This document shows positions 34,964 through 37,545 of a DNA stretch of 37,545 nt, piece after piece; position 1 is the first letter of the stretch, and every line of letters starts with the position of its first letter. The notes beneath the pieces were generated by a model. That model was not told the origin of the DNA, did not search any database, and was given only the letters and a program-made list of their open reading frames with translations. Position numbers and translations under genes: made by a program. Origin of the DNA: Candidatus Cloacimonadota bacterium (GTDB lineage: Bacteria; Cloacimonadota; Cloacimonadia; JGIOTU-2); contig JAFGDR010000024.1 in NCBI GenBank assembly GCA_016932035.1, positions 1-37,545 on the forward strand, in the 5' to 3' direction.

Positions 34964-35401
34964 ATGAGACACTGGCGCTGCCAAGTTTGCGGACACATAT
35001 TCAGGGGAACAGAGTCCCCTGATGTGTGCCCACATTGCTCTGCTCCTCAGGAGATGTTCCATGCCATCACCGATGAGAACGAGCATGCACATTTATCGAC
35101 TCATCAGAAAGTTGAACATTCAGATAAAATTGAGATAAGACCCTTCTTTGGAAATTTTGACCATCTTGCACCTTACATGTATACGATGCCGGCTGGTGCA
35201 AAGATAAATCCGCAAAAACATCCTTACGAAGAGATGCTGTATGTCATCAAAGGGTGTATCAATTTACATATCGGAAAACATCAATTTGTAGCCAATGCTG
35301 GTGATGCACTTCAGATAAAAAAAGAGGTAATTCATTTTATTGAAAATATCGGCAATGAATCATCAATTATACTTGCCGTGAAAGGATCAAAAAATAAATG
35401 A
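34964..35401 (+). CDS. Rubredoxin-like zinc/iron domain fused to cupin
   Basis: 145 residues. Residues 6-33 are a rubrerythrin-tail-type rubredoxin domain (CQVCGHIF, then CPHCSAP). A His-rich linker follows. Residues about 60-140 are a cupin with HPYEEMLYVIKG, the metal-binding His/Glu motif, and AGDALQIKKEVIHFIEN as motif 2. I know no standard name for this combination. The cupin may be a metal-dependent peroxidase, dioxygenase or binding domain that receives electrons through the rubredoxin. The stop overlaps the next start by four bases (ATGA). Confidence 0.8.
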   Translation: MRHWRCQVCGHIFRGTESPDVCPHCSAPQEMFHAITDENEHAHLSTHQKVEHSDKIEIRPFFGNFDHLAPYMYTMPAGAKINPQKHPYEEMLYVIKGCINLHIGKHQFVANAGDALQIKKEVIHFIENIGNESSIILAVKGSKNK

Positions 35402-36567
35402 AATATACAAAAATTGTTTTTTTCATTTTTTTAATTAGTGTTGCTTTTATTTTGGGCTGTAAGCTATTCCAATCTAATAATAGTAATTCTGAGGAATATT
35501 TTCCTCTCTTACATATCGAAGCGAATAATTATTACGATCTGGGCTATGCAATTGGAGAAGGATTCTCTACTCAAATACTCACAGCTATAGACCGGCAGGC
35601 AGATCTTATTGCTACGATCCAAAGTATTATTGCTATCGACTCAGATTATTTCTTTGAAAATATTGTTGCTACTGCGGAAGCTATGTTTCCCGATTATGTG
35701 CAGGAAATTCATGGCACTGCTGACGCTATCGGTGTTGAATATGAAACACTAATGACATTGAATCTTTTTGGAGACATCATTGCTCTTTTCTATGGCGCAC
35801 AAGAGCAGGTTGATTATGAAATCCCCTCAGCACCTTTTGGTTGTTCGACTGTTGGCTATAATTACAATGGTACGCAATATCTGGCTCATAATGAAGACGG
35901 ATTTGCTCAGCTTGGAGATCTTATGGGGGTTGTCAGAGCTGAACTACCTGGAAAACCGGAATTTATTAATTTCTATTATCCGGGAATATTGTGTGGAGTA
36001 GCTCCTGCGTTGACAGACGCTGGATTAGCATTTTCAGGAAATTATATACAGAGTGCTTCTGGTGTTCCTGGCGGTGTTCCGCACCTATTTGTATTTCGAG
36101 CATTGTTAGAAGCAGAGGATGTTGATGACGCAATTTCAATCATTCAAAACACACTAACGTGTAATGCACTTCATGTAAACATTGCATCCGATATCGAAAA
36201 TAGAGTCGTATCGGTCGAGAAAGCAGAAAATACATCTGTAGTTTATGAAGTTGATGGATTGTATGCTCACACAAATCATTTTATTCAGGATGCAATGCTT
36301 GCCCATCCAACAGATGATGATGCAACAACACACTGGCGTTATGACACACTTTCAGGTTTGATTGCAACATATGAAGATGAACTTGAAGATGTAACGTGTG
36401 ATGTGCTGCATGGATTTCTCTGCGAGGTTGCTGCGGAACCTGATACAACAGGTGGACTCACCGGAGGTATGACCCTAGGAAGTTCGATCATCAATATGGA
36501 ATCAGGAAAATGGAAACTCTATTTTAACGATCCGAATGACAATCTTTATCAAATCTTAAAATTTTAA
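35398..36567 (+). CDS. Lipoprotein C45-family Ntn hydrolase (acyl-CoA:6-APA acyltransferase-like)
   Basis: 389 residues. A type II signal peptide with lipobox Ile-Leu-Gly-Cys is followed by the C45 pattern: DLGYAIGEGFSTQI, then EIHGTADAIGVEYETLMTLN. The self-cleavage site follows in APFGCSTVGY, where the Cys after Gly becomes the new N-terminal nucleophile, and then LAHNEDGF. The rest keeps the fold, with PGILCGVAPALTDAGLAFS and TNHF. These enzymes cleave or transfer amide-linked acyl groups. The substrate cannot be read from sequence. Why a surface lipoprotein hydrolase lies in a peroxide-defence operon is unclear; it may process a small thiol or cell-wall amide. Translation is coupled to the upstream gene. 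Confidence 0.85.
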   Translation: MKYTKIVFFIFLISVAFILGCKLFQSNNSNSEEYFPLLHIEANNYYDLGYAIGEGFSTQILTAIDRQADLIATIQSIIAIDSDYFFENIVATAEAMFPDYVQEIHGTADAIGVEYETLMTLNLFGDIIALFYGAQEQVDYEIPSAPFGCSTVGYNYNGTQYLAHNEDGFAQLGDLMGVVRAELPGKPEFINFYYPGILCGVAPALTDAGLAFSGNYIQSASGVPGGVPHLFVFRALLEAEDVDDAISIIQNTLTCNALHVNIASDIENRVVSVEKAENTSVVYEVDGLYAHTNHFIQDAMLAHPTDDDATTHWRYDTLSGLIATYEDELEDVTCDVLHGFLCEVAAEPDTTGGLTGGMTLGSSIINMESGKWKLYFNDPNDNLYQILKF

Positions 36568-36590
36568 ATTGAATACAAGGAGTAATATAC

Positions 36591-37166
36591 ATGAAAGAAC
36601 TCAAAGGAACACAAACAGAAAAAAACCTTCTTGCTGCCTTTGCAGGAGAGTCACAAGCTCGTAACAGATATGATTTTTTTGCAAAGCAGGCAAAGAAAGA
36701 GGGTTACGAACAAATAGCAGGCATATTTGAAGAAACTGCGCTTAATGAAAAGGAGCATGCAAAAAGGTTGTTCAAGTTCCTCGAAGGCGGTGAAGTTGAA
36801 ATAACTGCTGCCTACCCAGCCGGTAAAATCGGTACAACCGTTGAAAATTTAACTGAATCTGCTGCTGGTGAGAACTATGAACATACGATCATGTATCCTG
36901 AATTCGCAGATATTGCAGAACAGGAAGGATTCAAAGAAATCGCTTCCGCATTCCGACACATCGGCAAAGCCGAGATTCAGCATGAAAAGCGTTATCTCGG
37001 ATTACTGAAAAATATTGAAGATGGAACTGTTTTCAAAAAGGACAAAGTGATCAAATGGAAATGCCGAAATTGCGGATACGTACATGAAGGCACACAACCT
37101 CCGGAAAAATGTCCTGCTTGTGCTCATCCCAAAGCATACTTTGAAGTAAAATGTGAAAATTGGTAA
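36591..37166 (+). CDS. rbr: Rubrerythrin
   Basis: 191 residues, the full two-domain form. The four-helix domain has E20 ([11 protein letters not shown]), [22 protein letters not shown] and AEIQHEKRY. The C-terminal rubredoxin domain has CRNCGYVH and [11 protein letters not shown]. It reduces H2O2 to water with electrons from rubredoxin, so it completes the superoxide-to-water route begun by the reductase. AAGGAG lies upstream of the ATG. It is the last gene of the operon, before a clear terminator. Confidence 0.97.
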   Translation: MKELKGTQTEKNLLAAFAGESQARNRYDFFAKQAKKEGYEQIAGIFEETALNEKEHAKRLFKFLEGGEVEITAAYPAGKIGTTVENLTESAAGENYEHTIMYPEFADIAEQEGFKEIASAFRHIGKAEIQHEKRYLGLLKNIEDGTVFKKDKVIKWKCRNCGYVHEGTQPPEKCPACAHPKAYFEVKCENW

Positions 37167-37191
37167 ACCTTACATTCTCTCGCATTCATAT

Positions 37192-37221
37192 AACCCGCTG
37201 AGTAAAATCGGCGGGTTTTTT
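37192..37221 (+). terminator. Terminator of the oxygen-defence operon
   Basis: Stem AACCCGC (37192-37198) with GCGGGTT (37211-37217), a 12-base loop and six T followed by another T run. It lies 25 bases after the rubrerythrin stop. Confidence 0.88.
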
Positions 37222-37309
37222 ATTTTTAAGGTAATTATTTCCGCACAAATTTATTATAGACTTATACGGTGTAAATCTATATAAGACCAATAGGATGATT
37301 TAGTTTAAT

Positions 37310-37534
37310 TTATTTATATTTAAATTTCTTCATTTCAGGTTTTTTATTATATGATTCTGGAAAAATAGGATTTTCTTCTTTCTGCCAACCTAAAATAAAA
37401 TATGGACCTCTTGAATATTCAATATCTTTTTCACTGTAAGTTAAAAGTAGAGTCCATCCCAAACCTAGAAATTCGTTAACTAGTTCAGTATTGTATTTAA
37501 TCTCTTCTACATGTTTTGTATCTTCAATATTCAT
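37310..37534 (-). CDS. Small hypothetical protein
   Basis: 74 residues, complete within the window. GGAG lies seven bases before the ATG, which supports translation. The sequence has VNEFLGLGWTLLLTY, then PYFILGWQK, recalling small accessory proteins with a Leu-Gly-Trp repeat. I cannot assign a function. It converges on the terminator of the oxygen-defence operon and belongs to a unit that begins right of the window or stands alone. It is a candidate for an acquired gene, but no neighbouring mobile feature is visible. Confidence 0.6.
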   Translation of the reverse strand: MNIEDTKHVEEIKYNTELVNEFLGLGWTLLLTYSEKDIEYSRGPYFILGWQKEENPIFPESYNKKPEMKKFKYK

Positions 37535-37545
37535 TTTAAATCTCC

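Overview
The window looks like a chromosomal piece of an anaerobic, AT-rich, diderm bacterium of the FCB type; Cloacimonadota or a close relative is my best guess. This is inferred, not proven. The reasons are several secreted parallel beta-helix or SBBP-repeat proteins ending in a FlgD-like sorting domain of the type IX secretion (T9SS) kind, a GldA/F/G-like ABC operon, an LptE-like lipoprotein (so an LPS outer membrane), an outer-membrane barrel ending in Phe, and a large rubredoxin/rubrerythrin/superoxide reductase cluster.

Left part (1-8510): the 3' end of an outer-membrane barrel gene (open at the left edge), a lipoprotein gene and a terminator. Then come two tandem minus-strand beta-helix genes (4838-2610 and 7579-4907). 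This pair lies between two copies of a roughly 165-bp sequence (85-bp core, 3 mismatches) that represents the 3' end and trailer of a tRNA-Glu gene. The intact tRNA-Lys and tRNA-Glu genes sit at the right border. The layout resembles a tRNA-associated insertion or duplication, but no integrase is visible.

Middle (8582-26749): alaS overlapping a diacylglycerol-kinase-like gene; a beta-helix gene without a sorting domain; a frameshifted FMN-binding (NimA/PNPOx-like) gene; an XRE regulator overlapping a small membrane protein gene; a four-gene minus-strand operon for a GldA/F/G-like ABC exporter plus a DUF4340 protein; two more secreted proteins with sorting domains; uvrB-ruvB; and a tRNA with anticodon CAT.

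Right part (26921-37545): a HTH-EIIA(Ntr) fusion gene on the minus strand, diverging from lptE-rluB/rsuA-eamA. Then follows an 11-gene plus-strand operon (29949-37221) with its own promoter and terminator. Its genes encode a PerR-type regulator, a permease with a C-terminal heavy-metal (HMA) domain, rubredoxin, flavodiiron protein, two ferritin-like proteins, class I superoxide reductase, ferritin, a rubredoxin-cupin fusion, a lipoprotein C45-type Ntn hydrolase and rubrerythrin. Together these would remove O2, superoxide and peroxide, using rubredoxin as the electron carrier, and store the iron released. This operon is the most notable system in the window, chiefly because of the rubredoxin-cupin fusion, the C45 lipoprotein and the metal permease inside an otherwise classical oxygen-defence set. 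A small orphan gene of unknown function closes the window.
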